From positions 186,001 to 250,000 of the forward strand of contig NZ_JACFXW010000002.1 of assembly GCF_014158035.1 (NCBI RefSeq): a stretch of DNA of 64,000 nucleotides, written 5' to 3'. The first letter of the stretch is position 1. Each line of letters starts with the position of its first letter. The translations under genes were made by a program, and so were the position numbers. This stretch comes from Rhizobium sp. G21. GTDB lineage: Bacteria; Pseudomonadota; Alphaproteobacteria; Rhizobiales; Rhizobiaceae. Positions 8,548-18,422 of the stretch are shown in pieces. The notes beneath the pieces are model-generated. The model saw only the letters and a program-made list of their open reading frames with translations. It did not search any database and was not told where the DNA came from.

Positions 8548-9801
8548 TCAGATCAGTTGTTCCAGCACTCGGTCGAACCGCGAAATCTCTTCTACGGTAT
8601 TGTAGTGCACCAGCGTCGCTCGAAGCGCGCCGCTGTCCATGGCGAGCCCCAGTCGCGCCATCAGGCGGGGCGCATACATATGGCCGTCGCGGATCATGAT
8701 GTTTGCGTCGGCCATGGCCTGTGCCACATCGGCCGGGCGACGGTCGGGAAGGTTGAAGCAGAAAGTCGGGACGCGCGCTGAAATCCGGGTTTCGTCCGAG
8801 ACGCCGTAAATCGTCGCGCCATGCGATGTCAGCACCCTCAGCATCGCCCGCGACAGCGTCAGTTCATAGGCGCGAATCGCGGTCATTCCGGCAACGAGAT
8901 CGTCACGACGGGAGGTCGTGGACGTCAAAGAGAAGTTTCGGCCCAGCGCGGCGAGATAGTCAACGGCCGCGCCCATGCCGACGGCGTTCTCATAGGTGAA
9001 CGTGCCGACCTCGATCTTGTGCGGCGGGACATCGGGGATGAAGTCTTCCTTGAAGGTCGGCAACGCCTTCAGAAGGTCGAAGCGACCCCAGAGAAAGCCC
9101 ATATGCGGCGAGAAATTCTTGTAGCCGGAGCAGACGAGATAGTCGCAATCCCAGTCCTGCACGTCGATCAGGCCATGCGGGCCATAGTGAACGCAGTCGA
9201 GAAACACATCCGCGCCGGCGGCATGCGCCATCGCGCCCACCGCCTTTACATCGACCAGCGAGCCGATCGCGTGCGACGCCACGGTGCAGGCCACCAGCCG
9301 CGTACGGTCGTTGAGCAGAGGCTGGAGATCTTCGACATGCAGAGCGCCGTCGTCGCGCATGCGCCACCAGACGCATTTGACGCCATGGCTTTCCAGCGCC
9401 AACCATGTGGCGATGTTGGCGTCATGGTCCATATCGGTGACGACGATCTCGTTGCGCGCGCCGATCATCCGGGCGATGCCGAGGCTGACCAGACGAATGA
9501 ACGAGGTGGCGTTCATGCCGAAGGAGATCTCGGCGGAATCATAGGCGTTGACGAGATCGGCGACGCGGGCGCGGGCTTCGGTGATCGCCTCATCGACGGC
9601 GCGGCTTGCGCTATAGCGACCACCGCGCTGCACCATGCGATGCAGCATGTGATGGCCGACCGCGTCGAGGACGCCCTGTGGGACCTGCGCGCCTGCGCCA
9701 TTGTCGAAATAGACGGGATCGCCGGGCAGCGACAGCGCCGGAAAATGCGCGCGTATCTGCGCGAGCGGAAACGCGCCGCCTTGTTCATGGGCAGGGGACA
9801 T
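8548..9801 (-). CDS. Class V aminotransferase, cysteine-desulfurase-like
   Basis: PLP fold-type I enzyme of 417 residues read from ATG 9801. The Schiff-base lysine is K228 in CSGYKNFS, and D202 would pair with the pyridine nitrogen. The N-terminal [11 protein letters not shown] and the C-terminal tail resemble the cysteine-desulfurase-like TIGR01976 group, which is not the housekeeping IscS/SufS. I see no catalytic-loop cysteine of the desulfurase kind, so sulfur transfer is not supported. It is the last gene of the leftward operon after the polar amino acid importer, which suggests it acts on the imported amino compound. Confidence 0.8.
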   Translation of the reverse strand: MSPAHEQGGAFPLAQIRAHFPALSLPGDPVYFDNGAGAQVPQGVLDAVGHHMLHRMVQRGGRYSASRAVDEAITEARARVADLVNAYDSAEISFGMNATSFIRLVSLGIARMIGARNEIVVTDMDHDANIATWLALESHGVKCVWWRMRDDGALHVEDLQPLLNDRTRLVACTVASHAIGSLVDVKAVGAMAHAAGADVFLDCVHYGPHGLIDVQDWDCDYLVCSGYKNFSPHMGFLWGRFDLLKALPTFKEDFIPDVPPHKIEVGTFTYENAVGMGAAVDYLAALGRNFSLTSTTSRRDDLVAGMTAIRAYELTLSRAMLRVLTSHGATIYGVSDETRISARVPTFCFNLPDRRPADVAQAMADANIMIRDGHMYAPRLMARLGLAMDSGALRATLVHYNTVEEISRFDRVLEQLI

Positions 9802-9839
9802 CGGGTGCTCCAAGGGTTCGGAAGGCCGCCGAAGCGGCG

Positions 9840-10595
<756 letters not shown>

Positions 10596-10617
10596 GGACG
10601 TCTAGGCTTTCTGAAGA

Positions 10618-11294
10618 TCAATGCGTCGACCGGGCGGCGGCGCTGCGCTTTTCGAGATAGCCGACTAGGCGAACCAGCGGCCACAGAATGACGAAATAGA
10701 TGATGGCTGCGCCGATCAGGGGCGTGGGATTGGCCATCAATGCCTGCGTGTCGTTCGCCTGCTTCAAGAGATCGGGCATGGCCACGACCGAGGCCAGCGC
10801 CGTGTCCTTGACGGTCGAGATGCAGTTCGAAGTCAAAGGCGGGATCATCACCTTGATCGCCTGCGGCAGGATGATCTTGCGCATGGATTGCCAGAACGGC
10901 ATGCCCAGGCTGGCGGCGGCTTCGAACTGGCCTTTCGGCACATTCTCTATGCCGGCGCGGCAGACTTCCGCGGTGAAGGCCGACAGCACCTCGACAGCGC
11001 CAGCGTGGCGGAGGTGAAGGAGGAGAAGGAAATGCCGACGAAGGGCAGGGCGTAATAGATGAGGATCAGCACGACCAGGATCGGCAGCGCGCGGAACACA
11101 TCGATATAGGCGACCGCAAGATACTGGAACGGCTTGGGCGCGTAGAGCCTGACGAAACACAGCGCCAGACCGAAGATGCTGCCGAAGAAGATCGCGGAGA
11201 CGCCGAGAAGCAGCGTGTTGCCGAGGCCGCGCAGCAGGATGGGGAAGGACCGAACGAGGATCTCCCAATTGAAGAAGGTTTCGATCAGACCCAT
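10618..11294 (-). CDS. Polar amino acid ABC transporter permease, frameshifted here
   Basis: HisM/GlnP-type permease, 225 residues when repaired, the usual family length. The N-terminal part from ATG 11294 (MGLIETFFNWEILVRSF) reads correctly to SSFTSATLALS. The conserved continuation LSAFTAEVCRAGIENVPKGQ, including the EAA loop (EAAASLGMPFWQ), lies in another frame. A single-base loss near 10995-11005 joins them with the family spacing intact. Only one permease is present in the operon, so it would form a homodimer. Confidence 0.85.
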
Positions 11295-11342
11295 GATGTC
11301 TATCCCGCGCTAAGCGCAACCTGGTTCGATGAACAGTGTCGG

Positions 11343-11368
11343 AGGCTGCGGCGAATCCGCCGCAGCCT
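11343..11368 (-). terminator. Intercistronic hairpin between binding-protein and permease genes
   Basis: Perfect 11-bp stem AGGCTGCGGCG/CGCCGCAGCCT with a 4-base loop, just after the stop of the binding-protein gene and before the permease start. Such hairpins often stabilise or partly terminate the message so that the binding protein is made in excess; that role is inferred. Confidence 0.55.
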
Positions 11369-11375
11369 AACGCAG

Positions 11376-12161
11376 TTACTGCGCTGCCGGAATGGGCATC
11401 ACGGTGACGGTGGAGGTGCCGGCGTCGGGCTCGGCGCCGAACCACTTCTTGTGGATGGCGGCGAGCGTGCCGTCGGTCTTCATCGCCGAAATCGCGTCGT
11501 TGATCTTCGGAAGGAGTTCATGGTCCTTCTTCGCCATCATCGCGAAACGCTCGCCGGTCGGGATGCGGACGAGGATCTTCAGGCCCGGCACCTTCTGAAT
11601 GGCGTATTGGAAGCCCGCGAGTTCGCCCGCGCCGCCTTCGATGCGGCCGTTCTGCACGTCGAGCAACAGGTCCTGCTGGGCGGCGTAGCTCTTGACTTCG
11701 GAGATGCCGAGCTTGTCGGCGTTTTCCTTGGCCCAGGCTTCGCCGGTGGTGGCGGCGACGACGCCGATCACCTTGCCCTTGAGATCTTCGAGCGTCTTGA
11801 CTGTCGAGCCGTCCTTGCCGACGATCGTGCCGTCGCTGTCATAATAAGGCTGGGTGAAGGACTGGGTCTTCAGGCGGTCATTGTTGATCGAAATCGAGGA
11901 GATGGCGAAATCTATGCGGCCGGAGCTGGTTGCGGCGAACAGCGCCTGGAAGCCGAGCGGCTGGAATTCCACCTCCATGCCGGCGCGCTTGGCGGCTTCC
12001 GTGGCGACGTCGATTTCGAAGCCTTCGAACGTGCCGGACTCATTCTGGAATTCCCAGGGCGGATTGGCCGCGTAGGAGCCGACGATGATTTTTCCGTCCG
12101 CGAAGGCCGATGAAACCATCATCGTGAAGGCGGCGGCGGCCATGAGTGCTTTTTTAAACAT
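11376..12161 (-). CDS. Amino acid ABC transporter substrate-binding protein (family 3)
   Basis: Periplasmic family 3 solute-binding protein of 261 residues read from ATG 12161. It begins with a signal peptide (MFKKALMAAAAFTMMVSSAFA), and the mature part opens with GKIIVGSYAANPPWEF. Family blocks GFEIDVATEAAKRAG and FAISSISIN are visible. AGAGGAAC shortly before the ATG fixes the start. The ligand is probably a polar or modified amino acid; the sequence alone does not say which. Confidence 0.92.
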   Translation of the reverse strand: MFKKALMAAAAFTMMVSSAFADGKIIVGSYAANPPWEFQNESGTFEGFEIDVATEAAKRAGMEVEFQPLGFQALFAATSSGRIDFAISSISINNDRLKTQSFTQPYYDSDGTIVGKDGSTVKTLEDLKGKVIGVVAATTGEAWAKENADKLGISEVKSYAAQQDLLLDVQNGRIEGGAGELAGFQYAIQKVPGLKILVRIPTGERFAMMAKKDHELLPKINDAISAMKTDGTLAAIHKKWFGAEPDAGTSTVTVMPIPAAQ

Positions 12162-12239
12162 TGTTCCTCTCTTTTCTCTTTGTTGACCAGGATAGTGGCA
12201 GTTCACGTCGTATTTTCCGAGGCGAGGCGCATCCTCGTC

Positions 12240-13379
12240 TCAGGCGGACCGGGTCTTTCCCGTCGGCACAATGCGTTCGAGCGCATTGAACAGCTCGTCG
12301 ACGGCGCTTTCGGACGTCACCACGCCCGGCGAAAGCCGCATGGTGCTGCCGCGCGCGTCGCAATAGATTTCCTCGGCCCGGAGCGCCGAGATAACGGCAG
12401 GGGGCTCGATCGTCGAAGGAAGCGTCAACATGACGCTGCCGCCGCGTTCATTGTCGTCGAGCGGCGAAGCGATTTTCCAGCCGAGATCCTTGGCGCGGCC
12501 GATGATCTTGTGAGCGGCGCCGAGATTGTTGGCGCGGATGGCGTCGATGCCGCGCTCCATCACCCAGTTGATCCCCGGAAGCGAGGCGACGGAGGCGAGG
12601 ATGGCGGGCGTGCCGTGGTCGAAGCGGCGCGCGTCGCCGGCGTATTGGAATTTGTCGAGGTCCCAGGAAAACGGATTCTCCTGGCTGAACCAGCCGCGCA
12701 ATTCCGGCTGGCAGTCGGTCAGCAGGTCGGGACGAACATAGAGCACGCCAGCGCCGGACGCGCCGCACAACCATTTGAGCGAAGTCGAGACGACGAAATC
12801 GATGTCCCCGCCCGACACCGAAAATGGCGCTACACCCACGCCCTGGGTGATGTCGACGCCGACGATCGAGCCCATCGCATGACCATGCGCGGCGAGCCTG
12901 TCGACGTCCACCCGGTGAGAGGTGGTCGAGGAGACGAAGGTGAGGAGCGCCAGGCCTACGTCCTCCCGCCAATGGGCAATGAAATCGTCGTCGCGCACCC
13001 AGCCTTCGCCCTGGCGGAAAGGCACGGTGTCCAGCGTGAAGCCGAAACGCGGGGCGATGCCGGCGAGGAGAAAATGCAGGCTGGGGAAACAATCGGCCGC
13101 CACCAGCACGCGCTTGCCGCGCAGCCGGTCCGCAGGCAGACCGCCGATTAGGCTGTAAAGCGCGGTGGTGACGTTCTCTGCCGTCGTCATCGAACCCTCC
13201 TGCGCGTCGATCACGCCGCGCCAGGCGTCGATGAAGCTCTGGCGTTCCGCCAGCGCCGCCGGCCATTGCCCATCGTCCTCCGCCGACCAGACCTGTGAGA
13301 AGCGCCCAAGCGCATCGCTCATCTGGGCCGCTTTGCCCGGAAAGGTGCCTATGGAATGGTAGAGAAAGTACCTGGACAT
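12240..13379 (-). CDS. Class V aminotransferase / kynureninase-like PLP enzyme
   Basis: PLP-dependent enzyme of 379 residues. K202 in STSLKWLCG is the expected Schiff-base lysine and D176 in GVDITQ the pyridine-nitrogen partner. The spacing and the C-terminal GSTMRLSPG motif place it in the class V group near kynureninase and phosphoserine-aminotransferase relatives. ATG 13379 is chosen; a start 12 bp upstream is possible. It is the first gene of the leftward operon, and the TTTTGATCAAAA palindrome lies 16 bp upstream of its start. Confidence 0.82.
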   Translation of the reverse strand: MSRYFLYHSIGTFPGKAAQMSDALGRFSQVWSAEDDGQWPAALAERQSFIDAWRGVIDAQEGSMTTAENVTTALYSLIGGLPADRLRGKRVLVAADCFPSLHFLLAGIAPRFGFTLDTVPFRQGEGWVRDDDFIAHWREDVGLALLTFVSSTTSHRVDVDRLAAHGHAMGSIVGVDITQGVGVAPFSVSGGDIDFVVSTSLKWLCGASGAGVLYVRPDLLTDCQPELRGWFSQENPFSWDLDKFQYAGDARRFDHGTPAILASVASLPGINWVMERGIDAIRANNLGAAHKIIGRAKDLGWKIASPLDDNERGGSVMLTLPSTIEPPAVISALRAEEIYCDARGSTMRLSPGVVTSESAVDELFNALERIVPTGKTRSA

Positions 13380-13394
13380 TTCAAGCCTCAACTA

Positions 13395-13406
13395 TTTTGA
13401 TCAAAA
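13395..13406. promoter_or_regulatory. Palindromic operator TTTTGATCAAAA
   Basis: Perfect 12-bp inverted repeat just upstream of the class V aminotransferase operon. It shares the TTTGATCAAA core with sites at 5037-5048 and 14334-14345. It is the likely target of the GntR regulator encoded just to the right. Confidence 0.6.
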
Positions 13407-13560
13407 GATCATAATAGCAGGCCTTCGTCAATCTGGTCGCCGCACGGAAATATGCGTGAGGAACGATTTTTGCCATTACGATAAAATTTGTTGAAAAAAC
13501 ATATGCTTACGATATTGAGGCGACATTTCCGCGCTTTGGCGGGCGCGGATGGGGACGATC

Positions 13561-14250
13561 TCATGCGTCGATCAGGCTGCGCAGCAGATCTTGCGTGTCC
13601 CTGATGTCGGCGACCATCTCCTCCCGCGCCCGTCCGGCGTCGCGCTGGCGCATGGCGGCGATGATTCTGCGGTGATGCACGGTGTAGGATCGAAAATCCT
13701 CGGTGGCCATGCGCGGCTCGACATAGGCCGAAAGCATGCGCATATAGGGACCGTAGCGCAACCAAAGCGTGTCGATCAGCTGGACCAGAACTTCAGACCG
13801 GGAGGCGCTGTAGACCCGGTAGTGGAATTCACGGTTGAAATCCAGCATCTCGAAGACCTGGCCCTTCTCGGCGCAGCGTTCATGAGCGGACACCACGTCA
13901 TCCAGCGCGTCGATCTCCTCCGGCGTCACCAACTGCGCAGCCAGCTCCGTGGCGAGACCTTCGATCGATGCGCGGGCGCGGCAGAGGTCGTCGAGCCGGG
14001 CGATGCTGACCGGAGGCACCCGGGCGGAGCCGTTGCGCGCCACTTCCAGCGCGTTCTCGGCCGCCAGCCGTCTGAGAGCCTCGCGGACGGGCATGTGACT
14101 GGTGTCGAAGGACTGCGAAAGCGAGGCGATCGTCAGCACCTGGCCCGGATCGAACCGCCCTAGAAGCAGAGCTTCTCGCAACTTGACGTAGACCGCGTCC
14201 TGAACCGTAACCCGTGCCAGAACAGGACCGAAATTCTCGTCCAACGCCAA
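13561..14250 (-). CDS. GntR-family regulator with FCD effector domain
   Basis: FCD-type GntR regulator. The winged helix has recognition motif TSHMPVREALRRL, and the FCD domain includes FNREFHYRVY and a late VHHRRII block whose histidines fit the metal site of the family. The start is uncertain: TTG 14250 is preceded by AAAGGGG at good spacing and gives 229 residues; a TTG at 14322 adds 24 poorly conserved residues. It is divergent from the class I/II aminotransferase gene and upstream of the leftward PLP/ABC operon. Confidence 0.85.
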   Translation of the reverse strand: MALDENFGPVLARVTVQDAVYVKLREALLLGRFDPGQVLTIASLSQSFDTSHMPVREALRRLAAENALEVARNGSARVPPVSIARLDDLCRARASIEGLATELAAQLVTPEEIDALDDVVSAHERCAEKGQVFEMLDFNREFHYRVYSASRSEVLVQLIDTLWLRYGPYMRMLSAYVEPRMATEDFRSYTVHHRRIIAAMRQRDAGRAREEMVADIRDTQDLLRSLIDA

Positions 14251-14333
14251 TGTGCGCCCCTTTGCCGTCTCGCCGCCGATACCCCGTTCGGAAAATCTAG
14301 CCGCCGAAAAGATCAAAAACAAGCGACAATATC

Positions 14334-14345
14334 ATTTGATCAAAT
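14334..14345. promoter_or_regulatory. Palindromic operator ATTTGATCAAAT
   Basis: Perfect inverted repeat in the divergent control region between the GntR gene and the class I/II aminotransferase gene. A half-like GATCAAAA lies about 20 bp to its left. It is the third copy of the TTTGATCAAA core in the window. Confidence 0.6.
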
Positions 14346-14413
14346 GCTCAATATTCGGTAGGTCGGGGTAAGGCGCGGTTCAGGGCGCCGAACGCCAGTC
14401 ATTGGGATCAGAC

Positions 14414-15583
14414 ATGCCACGCTTCGCGAAACGGATTACGCAGACTTCCCCCAAGAGCTTCGGAATGTTTCAGAAGGCGGCGGCTCTCGCGTCGTCGGGA
14501 CGCGATCTCATCCACCTCGAACTCGGCCGCCCCTTTCATGACACGCCGGCGCATATCAAGGATGCGACGGTCAAGGCGCTTCGCGACGGGCTTGTCCACT
14601 ATTCCGACTTGCGCGGCGAGCCGGCCCTGCGTACGGCCTTGCAGGCGAAGCTCAGGGACTACAACAAGATCACGGTGTCGCCAGACGAGATTCTGATGAC
14701 CAACGGCCTGACCCAAGCCTCTTTCGTCGCCTTCATGGCGTTGCTCGACGAGGGCGACGAGGCGATCCTGCTGGAGCCCTATTATCCCCAGCACATCAAC
14801 AAGATCGAGATGACCGGCGCAAAAGTGGTCCTCGCGCCGCTCGACAAGCATGACGATTTTGCGATCAAGCGCGAGTTGATCGCGCCCCTGATCACGCCGC
14901 GCACGCGCATGATCGTGCTGGTCAATCCCTCCAATCCGACGGGGCGGGTCTATTCACGCGCCGAGCTCGAAATTCTCGCGGACCTCGCCACAGCGCATGA
15001 TCTGGTGGTGGTCTCCGACGAAGTCTATGAACAGATTCTCTTCGACGGCGCCGAACACGTCTCCATCGCTTCGCTGCCGGGCATGAAGGAGCGCACCATC
15101 TCGATGTTCGCCTTCACCAAGGCCTATGCGATGGATGGCTGGCGCCTCGGCTATATCGCCGCCGACGCCAGCATGATGCCGGCGTTGCTCAAGCTGACGG
15201 CCAACGAGATCACCCACGTCAACACCTTCATCCAATACGGGGCGCTGGCGGCGGTCACCGGCGATCCCGAGATCCTGGACGCCATGGTCGCGGACGACAG
15301 GCGCAAACGCGACCTGGTGGTGAGCCGACTCAACCAGATGCCCGGCGTCACCTGCCGGAGCCCCGAAGGCACGATTTACGCCTTCCCCAATATCAGCGGC
15401 ACGGGCCTGAAGTCCCAAGACGCGGCGGATCGCATTCTCGAAAAAACCGGCGTGGTCGTCGAAGCCGGGGGTTTCTACGGCGCGGCCGGGGATGAACACC
15501 TGCGCGTCTGTTTCGGCTCGGAGAGCTATGAGCGGCTGGAGCAGGCGATGGATCGGTTGAGCGGGTTCTTCAACGGGCTGTGA
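14414..15583 (+). CDS. Class I/II PLP-dependent aminotransferase
   Basis: Fold-type I aminotransferase of 389 residues. Family marks are NPSNPTG at about 171-177, D202 in SDEVYE, K236 in FTKAYAM and the terminal carboxylate-binding arginine in HLRVCFGS. A TTG at 14402 is in frame, but ATG 14414 fits the family N-terminus. It is transcribed away from the GntR gene and shares its palindromic control region. With the two class V enzymes it makes three PLP enzymes at one locus, suggesting stepwise amino-group chemistry on one substrate. Confidence 0.88.
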   Translation: MPRFAKRITQTSPKSFGMFQKAAALASSGRDLIHLELGRPFHDTPAHIKDATVKALRDGLVHYSDLRGEPALRTALQAKLRDYNKITVSPDEILMTNGLTQASFVAFMALLDEGDEAILLEPYYPQHINKIEMTGAKVVLAPLDKHDDFAIKRELIAPLITPRTRMIVLVNPSNPTGRVYSRAELEILADLATAHDLVVVSDEVYEQILFDGAEHVSIASLPGMKERTISMFAFTKAYAMDGWRLGYIAADASMMPALLKLTANEITHVNTFIQYGALAAVTGDPEILDAMVADDRRKRDLVVSRLNQMPGVTCRSPEGTIYAFPNISGTGLKSQDAADRILEKTGVVVEAGGFYGAAGDEHLRVCFGSESYERLEQAMDRLSGFFNGL

Positions 15584-15687
15584 CGAGTTTGCTGGGCGTG
15601 CGGGTGAAGTGAAGAGCGTCGCAAGAGACGCCTTGCGCCACCATGCGCCATACACCGGTGGTCGATGTTGCGCGCGAAGGCGACCGA

Positions 15688-16713
15688 TCAGGTGTTTTCC
15701 TTCAGCAAGACCTCGATGCGGATCTTTTCCTGTGAGGCGATCGGCTCGCGTTGTTCGAGCCGCGCCCGCATGATGCGGATCGCGCTACGCACGGCGTGGC
15801 CCGGGTCCTGGGCGATGATCGCGTCGATGCGCTCGTCCTTCAGCGCCTCTTCGCTGAACGGAGTCCGCTCATGCGCGACGATGGTCAGGCGCTGCGGGTC
15901 CGCGAATTCCTCCACCGCCGAGAGCGGCGCGCGCGCCTCCGAGCTCAATACATAGACGGCCCGGATATCCTGGTGATGCTCGAGCAGGCGACGGATCACC
16001 TGGCGGGCGCGCTTCTCGTCGCCATAGGTTTCGAGCGAGGGCAGGGCGCTTAGATGCGGGAAGCGCGTGTTGATGATGCTGTCGAAGCCCAGACGCCGTT
16101 CGATGCTGTCCTGCGCCATCATGGTTTCGGCGACCACCATGATCTTGCCCGGCTTGTCGCCCAGAAAACGGCCGATGATCTTGCCGGCGGTCGCGCCGGC
16201 GGCGTGGTTGTTGACGCCCACGAAATCCGCGTCGTCTAGTTTTTCCTGGCCTGACAGGAATTGCACGACTTTCACGCCGCGCTCGATCAACCGCGCCATG
16301 GCGTCTCGCGCCTGCGGCGATTCCGGCGCCATGATGGCCACGCCGTCGACTTGGTCTGGATCGAGCCCCGTCAGATATTTCGCGAGAGCATAGGGATCGC
16401 CGGCCGGCGCCTGGACCACGTCGACATCGGTCAGATCGGCGCGGAGCGCGTCGCGCGCTTCCTCGACCTGGGCCAGAAGGGCGCCGAGATACTGGTCCCC
16501 GGCGATCGGCAGCACGAAACGGAAGCGATAAATCCTGTTGCGCGCCAGATTGACGGCTGCCGGATTGCGGATGAAGCCGATCCGCTCGATGGCCTCGTTG
16601 ACCTTTCGCGCCGCTTTCTCGCTGACATTGGGCCTGTCGTTGAGCACGCGATCCACCGTGGCGAGGCTGACGCCTGCTGCTTCGGCGAGGTCCTTGGCGG
16701 TGGGTCTCATCAT
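15688..16713 (-). CDS. LacI-family transcriptional regulator
   Basis: Repressor-type regulator of 341 residues. The N-terminal LacI helix-turn-helix reads AKDLAEAAGVSLATVDRVLN, followed by the hinge region and a periplasmic-binding-protein-like sensor domain from about residue 60. It is divergent from the sugar ABC operon, and the intergenic region holds two TGAGGTGCGCACCTCA-type palindromes, which are very probably its operators. The effector is expected to be the sugar or polyol, or a derivative. Confidence 0.92.
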   Translation of the reverse strand: MMRPTAKDLAEAAGVSLATVDRVLNDRPNVSEKAARKVNEAIERIGFIRNPAAVNLARNRIYRFRFVLPIAGDQYLGALLAQVEEARDALRADLTDVDVVQAPAGDPYALAKYLTGLDPDQVDGVAIMAPESPQARDAMARLIERGVKVVQFLSGQEKLDDADFVGVNNHAAGATAGKIIGRFLGDKPGKIMVVAETMMAQDSIERRLGFDSIINTRFPHLSALPSLETYGDEKRARQVIRRLLEHHQDIRAVYVLSSEARAPLSAVEEFADPQRLTIVAHERTPFSEEALKDERIDAIIAQDPGHAVRSAIRIMRARLEQREPIASQEKIRIEVLLKENT

Positions 16714-16782
16714 GGGGAATGGCGTTCACTGGGTTTGATCGGGAAAGACTTTTCCAACAATTTCAAGAGAAAAGCAAGAAAT

Positions 16783-16798
16783 TGACGTGCGCACCTCA
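16783..16798. promoter_or_regulatory. LacI operator, distal copy (TGACGTGCGCACCTCA)
   Basis: One mismatch from the perfect palindrome 30 bp to its right, so the two sites lie on the same DNA face about three helical turns apart. It sits between the lacI-type gene and the sugar ABC operon. Confidence 0.7.
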
Positions 16799-16806
16799 AA
16801 ATTAAC

Positions 16807-16836
16807 TTGCGCTGAGGTGCGCACCTCAATTATAGA
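16807..16836 (+). promoter_or_regulatory. Promoter of the sugar ABC operon with embedded LacI operator
   Basis: A -35-like TTGCGC at 16807-16812 and a -10-like TATAGA at 16831-16836 are 18 bp apart. The perfect palindrome TGAGGTGCGCACCTCA (16813-16828) fills the spacer, so a bound repressor would block RNA polymerase. About 150 nt of leader follow before the first gene. Confidence 0.6.
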
Positions 16837-16988
16837 CTCCCGCCAGGAGATGGTGATGGACGGCGGGGAGCGCAAAAGCGCCCCGGGCTTTGGAGGAAGC
16901 CGCCGCGTCGCGCATGTCTTGAGGTCGTCGCCCGGAGGGGCGGCATTTCTCCCGATGGAGGTCGGGAGCCAGTGAGGAGGAGAAGGTC

Positions 16989-18323
16989 ATGACATCGGCA
17001 TTCCTGAAAACCACCGTCGCCGCCGGCGCGCTCATCGCCGCCAGCCTGACGGGCGCCACCGCCGCCAGGGCGGACGAATTGACGCTGTGCTGGGCGGCTT
17101 GGGACCCGGCCAATGCGCTGGTCGAGCTCAGCAAGGATTTCGAGGCGAAATCCGGTCACAAGATGAAATTCGAATTCGTGCCCTGGCCGAACTTCGCCGA
17201 CCGCATGCTCAACGAGCTCAACTCCGGCGGCAAGCTCTGCGACCTGATGATCGGCGACAGCCAGTGGATCGGCGGCGCGGCCGAGAATGGCCAATATGTG
17301 AAGCTCAACGATTTCTTCGACAAGGAAGGAATCAAGATGGACAACTTCATTCCCGCCACCGTGGTCGGCTATGCCGAATGGCCGAAGAACACGCCGAATT
17401 ACTGGGCGCTGCCCGCCTTCGGCGACGTGGTCGGCTGGACCTATCGCAAAGACTGGTTCTCGCGTCCCGAGCTTCGCGAAGAGTTCAAGACCAAATATGG
17501 CCGCGAGCTCGAAGTTCCCAAGACTTTCGCCGAGCTGAAGGACATCGCCGAATTCTTCCAGAAGCGCGAGATCGACGGCAAAACCGTCTATGGCGCGGCT
17601 GTTTATACCGAGCGCGGCTCCGAGGGCATCACCATGGGCGCCATGGACGTGCTCTACAGCTTCGGCTTCGAGTATCAGAATCCGCAAAAGCCCTATGAGA
17701 TGGAAGGCTTCGTCAATTCGCCGCAGGCGATCGCCGGCCTCGAATATTACAAGGCGCTTTACGATTGCTGCACGCCGCCGGGCTCCTCGGACGCCTATAT
17801 GTCGGAAAACATCGACGCCTATAAATCCGGTCAAGTCGCGCTGCAGATGAACTTCGCCTTCATCTGGCCGGGCATCCATGCCGATCCGAATGTCGGCGGC
17901 GACAAATCGGGCTATTTCCCCAATCCGGCCGGACCCGACGGCAAGCAGTTCGCACAGCTGGGCGGGCAGGGCATCTCCGTTGTCGCGGCGTCGAGCAAGC
18001 AGCAGGCAGCGCTCGAATATATCAAGTGGTTCGCCCAGCCCGAGATCCAGCAGAAATGGTGGTCGCTCGGCGGCTATTCGGCGCTGCGCTCGGTGGTCGA
18101 GGATCCGTCATTCGCCACCAGTCAGCCTTATGCGCAGACCTTCCTCGATTCCATGGCGATCGTGAAGGATTTCTGGGCCGAGCCTTCCTACGCCTCGCTG
18201 TTGCAGGCGTCGCAGAAGCGCTTCCACGACTATGTGATCGCCGGCCAGGGCACCGCCAAGGAAGCGCTCGACGGTCTGGTCAAGGACTGGACCGAAGTCT
18301 TCGAAGACGAAGGCAAGCTCTGA
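16989..18323 (+). CDS. Sugar/polyol ABC transporter substrate-binding protein (family 1)
   Basis: Extracellular solute-binding family 1 protein of 444 residues with an N-terminal signal peptide (AAGALIAASLTGATAARA) and a mature start ADELTLCWAAWDPAN. A strong ribosome site, GAGGAGGAGAAGG, precedes ATG 16989. It is the first gene of an operon with two permeases, two ATPases and a dihydroxyacetone-kinase-like enzyme, under the LacI-type regulator. The ligand is a carbohydrate or polyol; the kinase suggests a small ketose or its polyol precursor. Confidence 0.92.
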   Translation: MTSAFLKTTVAAGALIAASLTGATAARADELTLCWAAWDPANALVELSKDFEAKSGHKMKFEFVPWPNFADRMLNELNSGGKLCDLMIGDSQWIGGAAENGQYVKLNDFFDKEGIKMDNFIPATVVGYAEWPKNTPNYWALPAFGDVVGWTYRKDWFSRPELREEFKTKYGRELEVPKTFAELKDIAEFFQKREIDGKTVYGAAVYTERGSEGITMGAMDVLYSFGFEYQNPQKPYEMEGFVNSPQAIAGLEYYKALYDCCTPPGSSDAYMSENIDAYKSGQVALQMNFAFIWPGIHADPNVGGDKSGYFPNPAGPDGKQFAQLGGQGISVVAASSKQQAALEYIKWFAQPEIQQKWWSLGGYSALRSVVEDPSFATSQPYAQTFLDSMAIVKDFWAEPSYASLLQASQKRFHDYVIAGQGTAKEALDGLVKDWTEVFEDEGKL

Positions 18324-18353
18324 TCTCTCCGGATCGCCTCGCGCGATCCGCCA

Positions 18354-18378
18354 GCGGAGCCGGCCATGCCGGCTCCGC
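18354..18378 (+). terminator. Intercistronic hairpin after the sugar-binding-protein gene
   Basis: Perfect 11-bp stem GCGGAGCCGGC/GCCGGCTCCGC with loop CAT, between the binding-protein stop and the first permease gene. This is the same placement as the hairpin at 11343-11368 in the amino acid operon, suggesting partial termination or 3'-end protection. Confidence 0.55.
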
Positions 18379-18422
18379 GCCTAGAAGCCATTCGATATCA
18401 GTGTTTAAAAGCAGGTGCAGCC

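Noticed and set aside
8548..9801. Calling this gene a sulfur-mobilising cysteine desulfurase (IscS/SufS)
   Set aside because: No catalytic-loop cysteine is apparent and no Fe-S assembly genes are nearby; the context is amino acid import.
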